43,333 nt of DNA. Source: a virus. The translations under genes and the position numbers were made by a program. Location: the IMG/VR virus record IMGVR_UViG_3300036792_000156, positions 1-43,333 of that record; one strand, written 5' to 3'. Under the pieces are notes generated by a model. It made no database searches. It saw only the letters and a program-made list of their open reading frames with translations, and was not told the DNA's origin. Shown here one piece after another: positions 15,403 through 23,079 of this stretch (its first letter is position 1; each line of letters opens with the position of its first letter).

Positions 15403-16592
15403 TGACCAGCCCCGCCGCCTCCGCCCGCGCCTACCGGCCGCGCCCGGCGCCGCTGCCGGACCAGTGGACGTTCTGGGCGTCGACGGTCGTCGGCGGCGCG
15501 AACCTCGGGCTGCTGCGCCCGCACGGCTTCTCCTGCACGTCGCGGCTGTCCGGGTTCGGGTCCGGGCAGGTCACCCTCCCGATGGAGCCCGGCGCCCTCG
15601 ACGGCGACCGCCTCACGCGCCTGTGGTCCTACAAGATCTGGGCGTACTACGGGACGGCGCCGTACTGGTGCGGGGTGCCGTCCGGCATCGCCGACGACGG
15701 CTCTAACTACGTGTCGCTGACGCTGACCGAGCTGAGCGGGTACCTGGCCAAGCGGGTCCTCGACGTGCCCGGCGGCGTCCGCTACAGCCAGGTCGAGCAG
15801 ACCGAGATCGCGCGGCAGCTCGCCGCGCCCGTCGCCGACGTGGGCGTCGTCCTGGCGGTCGACGCCGGGCCGGGGTTCCCCCGTGACCGCTCGTACGAGT
15901 ACCTGGAAGGGGAGAACCGCGCGACCCTGCTCGCGAACCTCTCCCAGGTGATCAGCGGCCCCGAGTTCCGCACCGAGTACGACCGCGACCCCGCCGGGCA
16001 GCCCCGGTGCACGCTGCGGATCGCCTACCCGCGCGTCGGCGCCAACGCCTACCTGGTGCTGTCGGTGCCCGGCACCGCCGCCGCCTACGGCGCGTCATGG
16101 GACGCCGACAACCTCCGCACCCGCACGTTCGCCGTCGGCGACCTCCCCGAGGACGCCCCCGAGGACGCCGTCAAGCCCGTGGTGATCGTCGACCGGCCGC
16201 AGGCCGAGCTGCCGCGCCTCGACGTGGTCGACTCGTGGGAGCAGACCTACCTGATATCGACGCTGACCGAGCGCGCCAACACCAGCGCGACGCTCTACGC
16301 GCAGCCGGCCCTCGACCTCGGCGCGACCGCCACGACCGCCAACCCCGACCCCACCACCTACCGGGTCGGCGACGACGTGACCGTCCGGCTCGTGACGCCG
16401 CTGCTGGAAGGCGGCCTCGACGTGCCGGGGCGCCTCACGCAGGTCGACGTGTCGGCCGGCTCGGGCACCGTGACGTGGACCGTGGCCGTCACGGTCCCGC
16501 CGCCGCGCGCCCGCGCCCCGCTCACCGCCCGCCTGACCACGATGAACAGCCGTGTAAACGCGGTGTTCCGCCGCCGCATGGCCCCCGTTTAA
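15399..16592 (+). CDS. Minor tail protein, ReqiPepy6 gp37-like
   Basis: A 397-residue protein resembling Gp37-like baseplate or tail-associated proteins of actinophages: FSCTSRLSGFGSGQVTLPME near residue 47, YEYLEGENRATLLANLSQV near 165, and a strand-rich C-terminus with RVGDDVTVRLVTPLL. The start overlaps the previous stop, with two consecutive ATG codons at 15399 and 15402. GTGTAAAC at 16552 lies within the gene, and the TAA stop is inside the palindrome GTTTAAAC at 16587-16594. Confidence 0.75.
   Translation: MMTSPAASARAYRPRPAPLPDQWTFWASTVVGGANLGLLRPHGFSCTSRLSGFGSGQVTLPMEPGALDGDRLTRLWSYKIWAYYGTAPYWCGVPSGIADDGSNYVSLTLTELSGYLAKRVLDVPGGVRYSQVEQTEIARQLAAPVADVGVVLAVDAGPGFPRDRSYEYLEGENRATLLANLSQVISGPEFRTEYDRDPAGQPRCTLRIAYPRVGANAYLVLSVPGTAAAYGASWDADNLRTRTFAVGDLPEDAPEDAVKPVVIVDRPQAELPRLDVVDSWEQTYLISTLTERANTSATLYAQPALDLGATATTANPDPTTYRVGDDVTVRLVTPLLEGGLDVPGRLTQVDVSAGSGTVTWTVAVTVPPPRARAPLTARLTTMNSRVNAVFRRRMAPV
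16552..16559 (-). repeat. GTTTACAC motif, site 8 (reverse)
   Basis: GTGTAAAC on the plus strand, encoding part of RVNA near the end of a minor tail gene, 28 nt before the palindromic copy at 16587. Confidence 0.8.
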
Positions 16593-16594
16593 AC
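16587..16594. repeat. Palindromic GTTTAAAC at a stop/start junction
   Basis: The TAA inside the palindrome ends the minor tail gene, and the next ATG (16597) follows 2 nt later. Context CCGTTTAAACGG. Confidence 0.82.
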
Positions 16595-16596
16595 GG

Positions 16597-17700
16597 ATGG
16601 AGACAACGACGATGCCCGCACGCACCCGCACCCGGCGCCTCGACCCCGCCATGAGCGCAGGGAAGGACCCCGCGATGACCCCCGAGCCCGCCTCGCCCGT
16701 GCCGCCGCTGCCGGGCGGCCTCGGCATCATGAGCGACGCCCTGGAGGGCACCGACCCCGACGGCAACCCGACCGGGCTGCTCATGTGGGGGCAGGCCGGG
16801 ATCTACAACGGCGTCGACGACCGCGCCGTCATCACCGCCGTGACCGACAACGCGATCGGCGGCATCGTCCGCCCGCCGGGGCTGTCCGCCGGGCCCGGCC
16901 TCGCCCTCAACGTCGCCGGCGGGTGGGTCGCCGTCGCCTCGTGCGGCGACGGCACTAACGCCGTGGTGCGCGCCGCGATCACCCACCAGGTGCAGGTCCC
17001 CGCCGGGGCGCCCGGCGTCACCCGCCGCGACCTGCTGTGGTGCGACACCTACCCCGACGACGGCCGCTGGGTGCTGCGCGTCATCCGCGAGGCCGAGATG
17101 CCAGGCCGGCCGGGGCTGCCGCTCGCCCGCATCACCGTCCCGCCCGGCGCGAACCTCGCCTCGCAGATGACCTTCACCCACGACGTGCACTTCCTGTCGC
17201 CCAAGGTCGACTCCGACCCGCGCAGCAACCACGGAACCGGCACCTACACCGACCTGACGCCGCCCTACCCGTTCGCCCTGTACGGCATCCGCCGCGACGC
17301 CATGTTCCGGCTCACCGCCTACGGAGTCGTCGACGTGGGCTCGGGCACCGCCGGGCTGCGCTGGCGCATCGGCGGCGCCACCCTCGACTGGACCCCGGCG
17401 ACCCTCGGCGGCGGCATGGCCAACCGCCTGTTCCACTGGGACGCCACCGCCGTCGTGATCTTCGGGTCCGGGTTCGCCGCCGGCGTCGGGAACACCAAGC
17501 TGACCGTCACCGTCTCCCGCGCGTCGGGCCGCGCCGACCCCGGCAGCACCCTGACGGCGACCCGCTACGCCGGGTCGGTCGGCTTCGGTGCCGGCCCGTG
17601 GCTGACGTTCGGGCTGCAGGCCGCGTGGCTGTCGGCGATGCCGAACGCCAACATCGTCTGCCAGTCGTCCGCGTTCGAGGCCGTCGGCAAGCCGTGGTGA
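16597..17700 (+). CDS. Minor tail / fibre protein
   Basis: A 367-residue tail protein. After a basic start and a Pro-rich segment it has LLMWGQAGIYNGVDDRAVIT and DNAIGGIVRPPGL, matching the start of the next gene product ([19 protein letters not shown]). This shared N-terminal module probably anchors both proteins to the baseplate. Residues 200-367 look beta-rich. ATG 16597 lies only 2 nt after the GTTTAAAC palindrome and has no good ribosome-binding site; in-frame ATGs at 16612, 16651 and 16675 are alternatives. Confidence 0.72.
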   Translation: METTTMPARTRTRRLDPAMSAGKDPAMTPEPASPVPPLPGGLGIMSDALEGTDPDGNPTGLLMWGQAGIYNGVDDRAVITAVTDNAIGGIVRPPGLSAGPGLALNVAGGWVAVASCGDGTNAVVRAAITHQVQVPAGAPGVTRRDLLWCDTYPDDGRWVLRVIREAEMPGRPGLPLARITVPPGANLASQMTFTHDVHFLSPKVDSDPRSNHGTGTYTDLTPPYPFALYGIRRDAMFRLTAYGVVDVGSGTAGLRWRIGGATLDWTPATLGGGMANRLFHWDATAVVIFGSGFAAGVGNTKLTVTVSRASGRADPGSTLTATRYAGSVGFGAGPWLTFGLQAAWLSAMPNANIVCQSSAFEAVGKPW

Positions 17701-17713
17701 AAGGGGACACGCA

Positions 17714-19048
17714 ATGACAGACATGATGACCGGCCGGTCGATGTGGGGGCAGGCGTCCCGCTACACCGCGTTCGACGACCGCCTCGCTCTCACCGCGCTC
17801 ACCGGGGGCCGCGCCGGCATCGCGCGCGCCGCCGCGTTCGGCGAGGCGCCGGGGCCGCTCGACGTCACCATCGACGGCGGGTGGCTCGCGATCGCCGACG
17901 CCGGCGACGGCACCGTCATGATCGCCGGCACCCTCGACCCCGGGACGCTGACGCTGCTGCCCGGCGGCGAGGACGGCACCCGCCGCGACCTGATCTACTG
18001 CTACGTCATGCCCGACGAGGGCACGTGGTTCGTGAGCGCCGCGCTGGAGGCCGACACCGCCGGGCGCCCCGGCATCGCCCTGGCAACCGTCGACGTCCCC
18101 GCCGGGGCGACCAGCGCCGGCCAGATGGTCATCACGCCCCGCCCGGCGGAGTTCGTCATCGAGGGCGCGCGCGGGCCCGCCGGCCCGCCCGGCGCGACCG
18201 GGCCGCAGGGAACCGCCGTCAACATCCGGGGGAACCTCGGCAGCACCTCGGAGCTGCCGGCGCAGGGCAACCCCGGCGACGCCTGGCTCATCGACGGGGA
18301 CCTGTGGGTATGGGGCGGCGGCGGCGCCGTGGCGGCTGCCGCCGCCGGCGCGGCACCGCTCGCGAACTGGGCGCTAGCCGACCCTGCGGGGTCCCCGACG
18401 GTGCTGGAGACCGTCGCCGGCAGCGACGGGATCGTGGGCAGCAGCGACGCGGCCGGCGCCCTCACCCTCGGGGCGGCTGACCCGTGGGGCGCCCCCCGGG
18501 CGGCGCAGTACGCCAATAACAGGGCCGCGATCTGGATTCCCCCGGCGATCCTCAACCGGATGCTGTCCGGCCCGCACACGCTCCAGGCGCTGGTGCGCAC
18601 CACGGCCGGCCCGTACGGGACGATCCTCGGCGGCAACGACCGCCACGACAACGCTTTCGTGTTCTTCGGCATGAGCACCGGGGGAGCGCTCGGCTACCGG
18701 CGGGCACCGGGGCAGCTCGTCACCGCGACGGGAACGCAGCCGGTCAACGACGGGAACTGGCACCGGGTCGGGTTCCGGGTCGCCAACGACCTGGTGACCC
18801 TCACGCTCTGGGTCGACGGCGCCAACGTCTCGCAGATCACGCTGAGCACCAGCCCGGCGAGGACGCTCACGGTGGCGGCGATCGGCCACAGCGGCGTCGC
18901 CGGCGAGCCGAACGGCTGGGTCGGCTACCTCGCCCGGGTGCGCGTCTGGGACAGGGCGCTCACCGACGCCGAGATGGCCGGCACCGTCGTTACGGGAATC
19001 TACCCGCCCGGCGCGCAGGCGCAGGCACGGAAGGAGGGCCGCTCATGA
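17714..19048 (+). CDS. Tail fibre protein with collagen-like segment and LamG-like domain
   Basis: A 444-residue protein preceded by AAGGGG. Residues 1-150 resemble the upstream tail protein. A short collagen-like segment [13 protein letters not shown] follows near residue 155, then [16 protein letters not shown], a motif frequent in phage fibres. The C-terminal 220 residues resemble a concanavalin/LamG-type lectin domain ([15 protein letters not shown], then [13 protein letters not shown], then [20 protein letters not shown]). A carbohydrate-binding, receptor-recognition role is likely. Confidence 0.8.
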   Translation: MTDMMTGRSMWGQASRYTAFDDRLALTALTGGRAGIARAAAFGEAPGPLDVTIDGGWLAIADAGDGTVMIAGTLDPGTLTLLPGGEDGTRRDLIYCYVMPDEGTWFVSAALEADTAGRPGIALATVDVPAGATSAGQMVITPRPAEFVIEGARGPAGPPGATGPQGTAVNIRGNLGSTSELPAQGNPGDAWLIDGDLWVWGGGGAVAAAAAGAAPLANWALADPAGSPTVLETVAGSDGIVGSSDAAGALTLGAADPWGAPRAAQYANNRAAIWIPPAILNRMLSGPHTLQALVRTTAGPYGTILGGNDRHDNAFVFFGMSTGGALGYRRAPGQLVTATGTQPVNDGNWHRVGFRVANDLVTLTLWVDGANVSQITLSTSPARTLTVAAIGHSGVAGEPNGWVGYLARVRVWDRALTDAEMAGTVVTGIYPPGAQAQARKEGRS

Positions 19049-19617
19049 GCACGCCGGCCGGCTGGGAGAACGTCGGCACCATCGCGGGGCCGCAGGGCGA
19101 CCCCGGCCCGCAGGGCACCCCCGGCCCGCAGGGCGACCCCGGACCCGCCGGCCCGCAGGGGCCGCCCGGCCTCGCCGGGCCCCAGGGGGCCGCCGGCCCG
19201 CAGGGGCCGTCCGGCCCGGCCACGATCGGGCGCGCGTACGAGTACCAGGGCGCGCAGTACGTGCCGCCCGGCGACGGAACCCTCCGCACCCTCGTGGCAT
19301 CCGCCGCGATCGTCCTCGACCGGCCCTCGCACGTGCAGGTCACCGGGCAGTGCGACGTCGACATCTACCAGGCGGGGGGCACCGCCGGCGCGCTGTGGAC
19401 CGGCACCCTCCTGGTGGACGACACCGTCGCCGGCCCGACATGCGTGCTGCGCGCCAACCAGACCGCTTTCCGCCTCACGCAAACATGGACCGGGCTGAGG
19501 ACCCAGGTTCCCGCAGGCTCGCACACTATGCGCCTCCAGGTCTCGTGGAACGGCCCGGCGAACCAGTGCACCGTCCGCGCCCCGACCCTGACCGTGATCG
19601 TGATGCCCGCCGTGTAA
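19045..19617 (+). CDS. Collagen-like minor tail protein
   Basis: A 190-residue protein overlapping the previous stop by 4 nt. Residues 14-60 are almost pure Gly-X-Y triplets ([16 protein letters not shown] and onward), expected to form a trimeric collagen-like stalk. The remaining 130 residues form a beta-rich head of unknown binding target. It stops at a TAA within GTGTAAAG, one base from the dispersed motif. A tail fibre or tip role is inferred. Confidence 0.75.
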   Translation: MSTPAGWENVGTIAGPQGDPGPQGTPGPQGDPGPAGPQGPPGLAGPQGAAGPQGPSGPATIGRAYEYQGAQYVPPGDGTLRTLVASAAIVLDRPSHVQVTGQCDVDIYQAGGTAGALWTGTLLVDDTVAGPTCVLRANQTAFRLTQTWTGLRTQVPAGSHTMRLQVSWNGPANQCTVRAPTLTVIVMPAV

Positions 19618-19628
19618 AGGAGAAACCA

Positions 19629-19820
19629 ATGACCGACGTACCCGCCCACTCAGACGACGACTTCGACCCCGAGCACCCCGACCTGCAGCACGAGGACGGC
19701 GCCGAGGCAAGCGAGCCCGACGACCTCATCGAGCCCGGCGCCGAGCCCGCCGAGCCCGGCGACGCCGAGCCCGGCGACCACACCGAACCCGACGGCGGCG
19801 CCGAGCAGGACGGGGACTGA
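19629..19820 (+). CDS. Small acidic protein
   Basis: A 63-residue protein made mostly of Asp, Glu, Pro and Gly (for example EPAEPGDAEPGDHTEPDGG). It has a good ribosome-binding site, AAAGGAG, 6 nt before the ATG. Probably disordered. It lies between the tail fibre genes and the endolysin. No family is recognised. Confidence 0.65.
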   Translation: MTDVPAHSDDDFDPEHPDLQHEDGAEASEPDDLIEPGAEPAEPGDAEPGDHTEPDGGAEQDGD

Positions 19821-19823
19821 CCC

Positions 19824-20894
19824 GTGGCCCCGGCACCGCGCATCGTCACCCGCCGCGAGTGGGGCGCGGCGTTCACCATCCCCGGCGGCCGTCACGTCGC
19901 CCCCTCGGCGCGCCGCTGGTTCGTCGTCCACTGGCCCGGCTCGGCCGTCGCCGGCGACGAGCGCGCCGTGGTCCGCGCGATCGAGCGCAGCCACCGCACC
20001 GGGCAGGGGTGGGCCGCCGCCCCCGGCTACAACTACCTCGTGGGCCGCTCCGGGACCATCTACGAGGGCTGCGGGCGTGACGTCCGCGGAATCCACTCCC
20101 CGCCCCGCAACACCGACGGGTGGGGCGTCTGCGTGATGATCGCCGTCGGCGAAACCCCGCCGCAGGCCGCCCTGAACGCGACCCGCCAGCTTTACAACTG
20201 GCTCAACTCCGTCGCCGGGCGCACCCTCGGCATGAGCTGGCACGGGCAGCACCACCCCACCGCGTGCGCCGGCCCCGCCCTGAACTCGTGGGTACAGCGC
20301 GGCATGCCCGCCGGCGCCGCGCCCGCGCCGCCGCCGCCCGGCCCCGGCGGCGCCCCCGCGTTCCCCGGCCGCATCCTGCGCCAGCCCCCGATCATGCGCG
20401 GCGAGGACGTCCGCACCTGGCAGACCCGCGTGCGGGCGCGCGGCTGGTCCAACGTCGCCGTAGACGGCGCGTACGGGCCGATCAGCGAGGGCGCGTGCAG
20501 GCAGGTGCAGCAGATCGGCCGCCTGCCCGTCGACGGCCGCGTGGGGCCGAACACGTGGCCCGTGACATGGCGCGACAGCGCCGGGCCGGGCGGCAGCCCC
20601 GCCCCGCCGCCCCCGCCGCCGCCGGGTCAGCCCACCGGGCTCGCCGAGTCGCCGATCGCGATGGTCGCCCAGGTGAACCTCGCCTGGGACACCGTGACCG
20701 GGCCCGCCGCGCGGTTCACCGTGCAGGTGCAGCGCGGCAACACCGGCACCGCGAACATCCGGACGTTCGAGGTGCCCGTGCCGTCCACGGGCCGCACCAG
20801 CTTCGCCGTCCCCGACCTCGCGCCCCGCGAGCTGCACCGCTGGCGGGTCTCGCGCGGCACGTGGTCGGCCTGGCGAGAGTTCCGCACGCCGTGA
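19824..20894 (+). CDS. Endolysin: N-acetylmuramoyl-L-alanine amidase (PGRP type)
   Basis: A 356-residue lysin A. Residues 5-160 are a peptidoglycan-recognition-type amidase with REWGA at the start, a zinc-ligand His at 36 in FVVHWPG, NYLVGRSGTIYEG, and the second metal cluster WHGQHHPTAC (H140, H143 or H144, C148). A peptidoglycan-binding domain follows at about 185-245 (GEDVRTWQTRVRARG, then VDGAYGPISEGACRQVQ and VDGRVGPNTW). The final 90 residues resemble a fibronectin type III domain. GTG start. The enzyme cleaves the sugar-peptide amide bond of peptidoglycan at host lysis. Confidence 0.92.
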   Translation: MAPAPRIVTRREWGAAFTIPGGRHVAPSARRWFVVHWPGSAVAGDERAVVRAIERSHRTGQGWAAAPGYNYLVGRSGTIYEGCGRDVRGIHSPPRNTDGWGVCVMIAVGETPPQAALNATRQLYNWLNSVAGRTLGMSWHGQHHPTACAGPALNSWVQRGMPAGAAPAPPPPGPGGAPAFPGRILRQPPIMRGEDVRTWQTRVRARGWSNVAVDGAYGPISEGACRQVQQIGRLPVDGRVGPNTWPVTWRDSAGPGGSPAPPPPPPPGQPTGLAESPIAMVAQVNLAWDTVTGPAARFTVQVQRGNTGTANIRTFEVPVPSTGRTSFAVPDLAPRELHRWRVSRGTWSAWREFRTP

Positions 20895-21100
20895 ACCGCC
20901 TAGCCGAGCTGATGGGGCTGATCCTCGCGTCGGGCGAGGCCGTCGCCCTCGTCGTGATGGTGCTCACCGTGACGCTCAACCCCGGCCCCGGCGACGCCGA
21001 GCTGATCGCCGCGCTTACGACCCTCGTCGGGGCGACCCTCGGCGCGGTCAGCGGCTGGCTGATGCGGGGCAGGCCCCCCGGCGGCGACCCGCCCGGCTAG
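20891..21100 (+). CDS. Putative holin
   Basis: A 69-residue membrane protein beginning 4 nt before the endolysin stop (GTGA). It has two hydrophobic stretches, about residues 8-29 (LILASGEAVALVVMVLTVTL) and 38-58 (AELIAALTTLVGATLGAVSG), joined by a short turn. The tail is short and Pro/Gly-rich with one Arg pair. Size, topology and place after the amidase fit a small class II holin. No sequence family is recognised with certainty. Confidence 0.7.
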   Translation: MNRLAELMGLILASGEAVALVVMVLTVTLNPGPGDAELIAALTTLVGATLGAVSGWLMRGRPPGGDPPG

Positions 21101-21511
21101 AGGGCCGTTTGCCGGGGCGGAGACGGGGGCAGGAACGCCCCGCAGCCCCCCGCCGGGGCAATAATCCCGTGCGGACCCCCGGGAACCCGGGGACGCGGGC
21201 CGCCAGCGCCGCAGCAGGGGGCCACCTGGCGCGGCGCAGGCCACACGGCCCGCGTCCCCTTTCCCCAGCCCCGCCGCCCCCCTGACATTGATGGCGGGGC
21301 CAGGCCCTTGAGCGTCCGGGGGGCCTGCTCGGCGCGCAGGCCAGGCGGGGCGGGTCCGCCACCGTTGCACGTGGCGGCAGGGGTTCGCCTCACGCCCCCC
21401 ATCTGCGCCGTTGCGCGGCCGACTGGGTTGGCATGCCCCCCGGACGTGTTACACAAGGTATCAGTGTAAGTACAGGGCCGCACGTCTATTCCGCGCGTGT
21501 TCCCCGGCGTG
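21101..21511. other. Non-coding region after the lysis genes
   Basis: About 410 nt with no credible gene. It begins with G+C-rich inverted repeats that could end rightward late transcription: CGGGGCG at 21113-21119 with CGCCCCG at 21136-21142, GCCCC at 21145-21149 with GGGGC at 21155-21159, and CCCCGGG at 21177-21183 with CCCGGGG at 21186-21192. None has a U-tract. The block ends in an A+T-rich patch near 21446-21474 carrying TTACAC at 21449-21454 and GTGTAA at 21464-21469 around a 9-nt centre, a possible protein-binding or attachment site. Confidence 0.5.
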
Positions 21512-21934
21512 TCACGGCGCCGACCGGCGCGGGTAGCGCCACGAGCCGCCCCAGCCTGGCAGGGCGCGCCGGCGCGCCTCGCGGGCCGCCCGCAGGCCCT
21601 CGCCCTCGACGTGCCGGTGCTCGCCCGGCCCCAGCAGGAACATCGCCGCCACCTCGTCGCCGTCGCCGGCCATGTCGACCGTCGGCCCGCCGTGCCGCGA
21701 CATCGGCTGCGCCATCCGGTCAGTGTCGGTGCCGAACCGCAGCGCGCCGCCGCCCGGCCCGCTGACCTCGCTGATCTCCACCAGCCACGGCACCCCCCCG
21801 GCGTCCGCGTCCGCGACTATGCGGAACTGGTGATCGCTGACCCCGCCGAGGAACGGGTCGACCCCGGCCGCGAGGTCGACCGTCACGTCCGACGCCACCT
21901 CGCCCCTGATCAGCACCCGGAAACGGAAGCGCAC
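21512..21934 (-). CDS. Hypothetical protein, related to the product at 33217
   Basis: A 140-residue protein of unknown function with GTG start; a GGGGG run lies about 8 nt upstream. It shares a pattern with the rightward gene at 33217: both have an FRFRV-type start, PWLVEI or PWLAEV, and LR(F/W)GTDT followed by M and P. The C-terminus is basic with repeated Arg (REARRRALPGWGGSWR). It lies leftward, facing the late operon. Confidence 0.6.
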   Translation of the reverse strand: MRFRFRVLIRGEVASDVTVDLAAGVDPFLGGVSDHQFRIVADADAGGVPWLVEISEVSGPGGGALRFGTDTDRMAQPMSRHGGPTVDMAGDGDEVAAMFLLGPGEHRHVEGEGLRAAREARRRALPGWGGSWRYPRRSAP

Positions 21935-22058
21935 GGGCCTTACCCCCTAAGTCGTTGTGTCGTTTACTCCGGGCGCGCCTGGCGCGCCGCAGCCAGATGC
22001 AGCCGAGGACCACGTAGCCCGCAGCGAACAGCACGCCGAGCACCTCGGCCGTGATCAT
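21720..22058 (-). CDS. Possible small membrane protein (doubtful)
   Basis: From ATG 22058 the reading frame gives a credible membrane start: MITAEVLGVLFAAGYVVLGC followed by IWLRRARRARSKR. The rest of the frame overlaps the better-supported gene 21512-21934 by 215 nt and loses protein-like character, so the true product may be shorter or absent. It fills an otherwise empty 170-nt gap between two leftward genes. Confidence 0.3.
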   Translation of the reverse strand: MITAEVLGVLFAAGYVVLGCIWLRRARRARSKRHNDLGGKARALPFPGADQGRGGVGRDGRPRGRGRPVPRRGQRSPVPHSRGRGRRGGAVAGGDQRGQRAGRRRAAVRHRH

Positions 22059-22103
22059 GTACCCCACGCCCCGCCTCCCGGTTACCAAAGGGGGCCCGGG
22101 GGC

Positions 22104-22111
22104 GTTTACAC
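22104..22111 (+). repeat. GTTTACAC motif, site 9
   Basis: At the 3' end of the leftward gene 22106-22372, whose TAA stop it contains. Context GCGTTTACACGCG. Confidence 0.85.
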
Positions 22112-22372
22112 GCGCGCCGAGCGGTACTGCTGCGCGAGCCGTTCCAGCGCCGCCCCCGCGCGGTCGTCGCGCAGCGCCTCGACCGTGGCGTCGGTCAGCA
22201 GCACGTGGTACCCCTCGCGCAGGTAGCCGATCGCCATCACGAGCGCGTCGAGGGGGTCGGCGGCGGTCAGCCGCGACACGTCCGCCTGAGTCTTGTGCAC
22301 GACGATCCCGAACGCCTCGGAGCTGTCGTGGGTGGAGGTGTTGTGCCCGTAGCGGTGATTACGCCTGGTCAT
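22106..22372 (-). CDS. Hypothetical protein
   Basis: An 88-residue protein with no recognised family: MTRRNHRYGHNTSTHDSSEA, then LTAADPLDALVMAIGYLREG and a C-terminal helix ALERLAQQYRSARV. Its stop codon TAA is inside an exact GTGTAAAC motif (22104-22111). It is transcribed away from the control region at 22373-22752 and could be an early or lysogenic gene. Confidence 0.6.
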   Translation of the reverse strand: MTRRNHRYGHNTSTHDSSEAFGIVVHKTQADVSRLTAADPLDALVMAIGYLREGYHVLLTDATVEALRDDRAGAALERLAQQYRSARV

Positions 22373-22752
22373 GGGTGTGAGGCCCTTCCCGCGTCTGCTC
22401 GGTGGATATACCTACCCGGTGCAACTACATGCTGTAGGTGTGGTGTAACTACATCGGTAGGCATCGTAGCGCCGCGCAACCCCAACGCGCGATAGCTCTG
22501 GGTAACTTGGACGCTACGAAAACGCAAACGGCCCCTAACGGCAGGCCATCGCGGGGGACGCGGGCCCCCGCCCGTTCCGTCACAGTATGTCGCGGAGAGC
22601 AGCCGTCGCGCTACGCAGGGGGAAGACCGAAACAGTTTCGCGTTCTTGCCGCGCGTAGACGCCATGCCACGGAATGCTACTAGACAGGCACCGACGTGGG
22701 TAGACATCCGCCATGGTGAGTCGCGGCGGGTACCTGCATAGGGTTCCTGGTC
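22373..22752. promoter_or_regulatory. Divergent control region upstream of the GntR-like regulator
   Basis: 380 nt between divergent genes with no credible ORF. It holds direct repeats GGTGCAACTACAT (22418-22430) and GGTGTAACTACAT (22442-22454), 24 nt apart and flanked by CCTAC and GTAGG words; a leftward TATATC box (22405-22410 on the minus strand) beside them; a hairpin GCGGGGG (22551-22557) with CCCCCGC (22565-22571); and a 13-bp palindrome CGAAACAGTTTCG (22628-22640). Repeats two to two-and-a-half helical turns apart next to a promoter-like box suggest operators of a genetic switch. The binding protein is not known. Confidence 0.55.
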
Positions 22753-22995
22753 ATGGGCAAGCTGAGTGACCTCGACCGCGCCGACGTGCCCAAGCACGTG
22801 CAGCTAGCGGACTGGATAAAGGCGCGGATCGACGACGGCACGTACCCGCCGAGGAGCCGCATCCCGTCGGAGTCGACCCTCGTGCAGGAAACCGGCTACG
22901 CCCGCGACACCGTCCGCAAGGCGATCGGCGTCCTCCTCGACGAGAACCGCGTCTACATCGTCCGGGGCCTCGGCACCTTCGTGACCCCGGCATAA
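22753..22995 (+). CDS. GntR-family winged-helix regulator (DNA-binding domain only)
   Basis: An 80-residue protein that is essentially a single GntR winged helix-turn-helix: QLADWIKARIDDGTYPPRSR, then PSESTLVQETGYARDTVRKA and IGVLLDENRVYIVRGLGTFV. Full GntR regulators carry an extra effector domain, absent here. It stands beside the integrase, with a repeat-rich upstream region, so it may control lysogeny or integrase expression. It is one of four HTH candidates for the protein that reads the dispersed CGTTTACACG sites. Confidence 0.8.
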   Translation: MGKLSDLDRADVPKHVQLADWIKARIDDGTYPPRSRIPSESTLVQETGYARDTVRKAIGVLLDENRVYIVRGLGTFVTPA

Positions 22996-22999
22996 AGGA

Positions 23000-23046
23000 C
23001 GGCCCCCGCGCCCGCCGGGGGGACCGGACAGGAGGCACGGGGGCCG
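23000..23046. terminator. Hairpin between convergent regulator and integrase genes
   Basis: CGGCCCCCG at 23000-23008 pairs with CGGGGGCCG at 23038-23046, with an inner loop of 29 nt that is itself G+C rich. It lies between two genes that point at each other, as expected for a bidirectional terminator. There is no clear U-tract on either side. Confidence 0.5.
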
Positions 23047-23079
23047 CTTCGCTCCGTAAGGGCGCAGTTACACATTAGC

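Noticed and set aside
21097-21483. Leftward 128-codon frame after the holin
   Set aside because: Composition is Pro/Gly/Arg-rich without pattern, it has no ribosome-binding site, and it overlaps the inverted repeats proposed as terminators.
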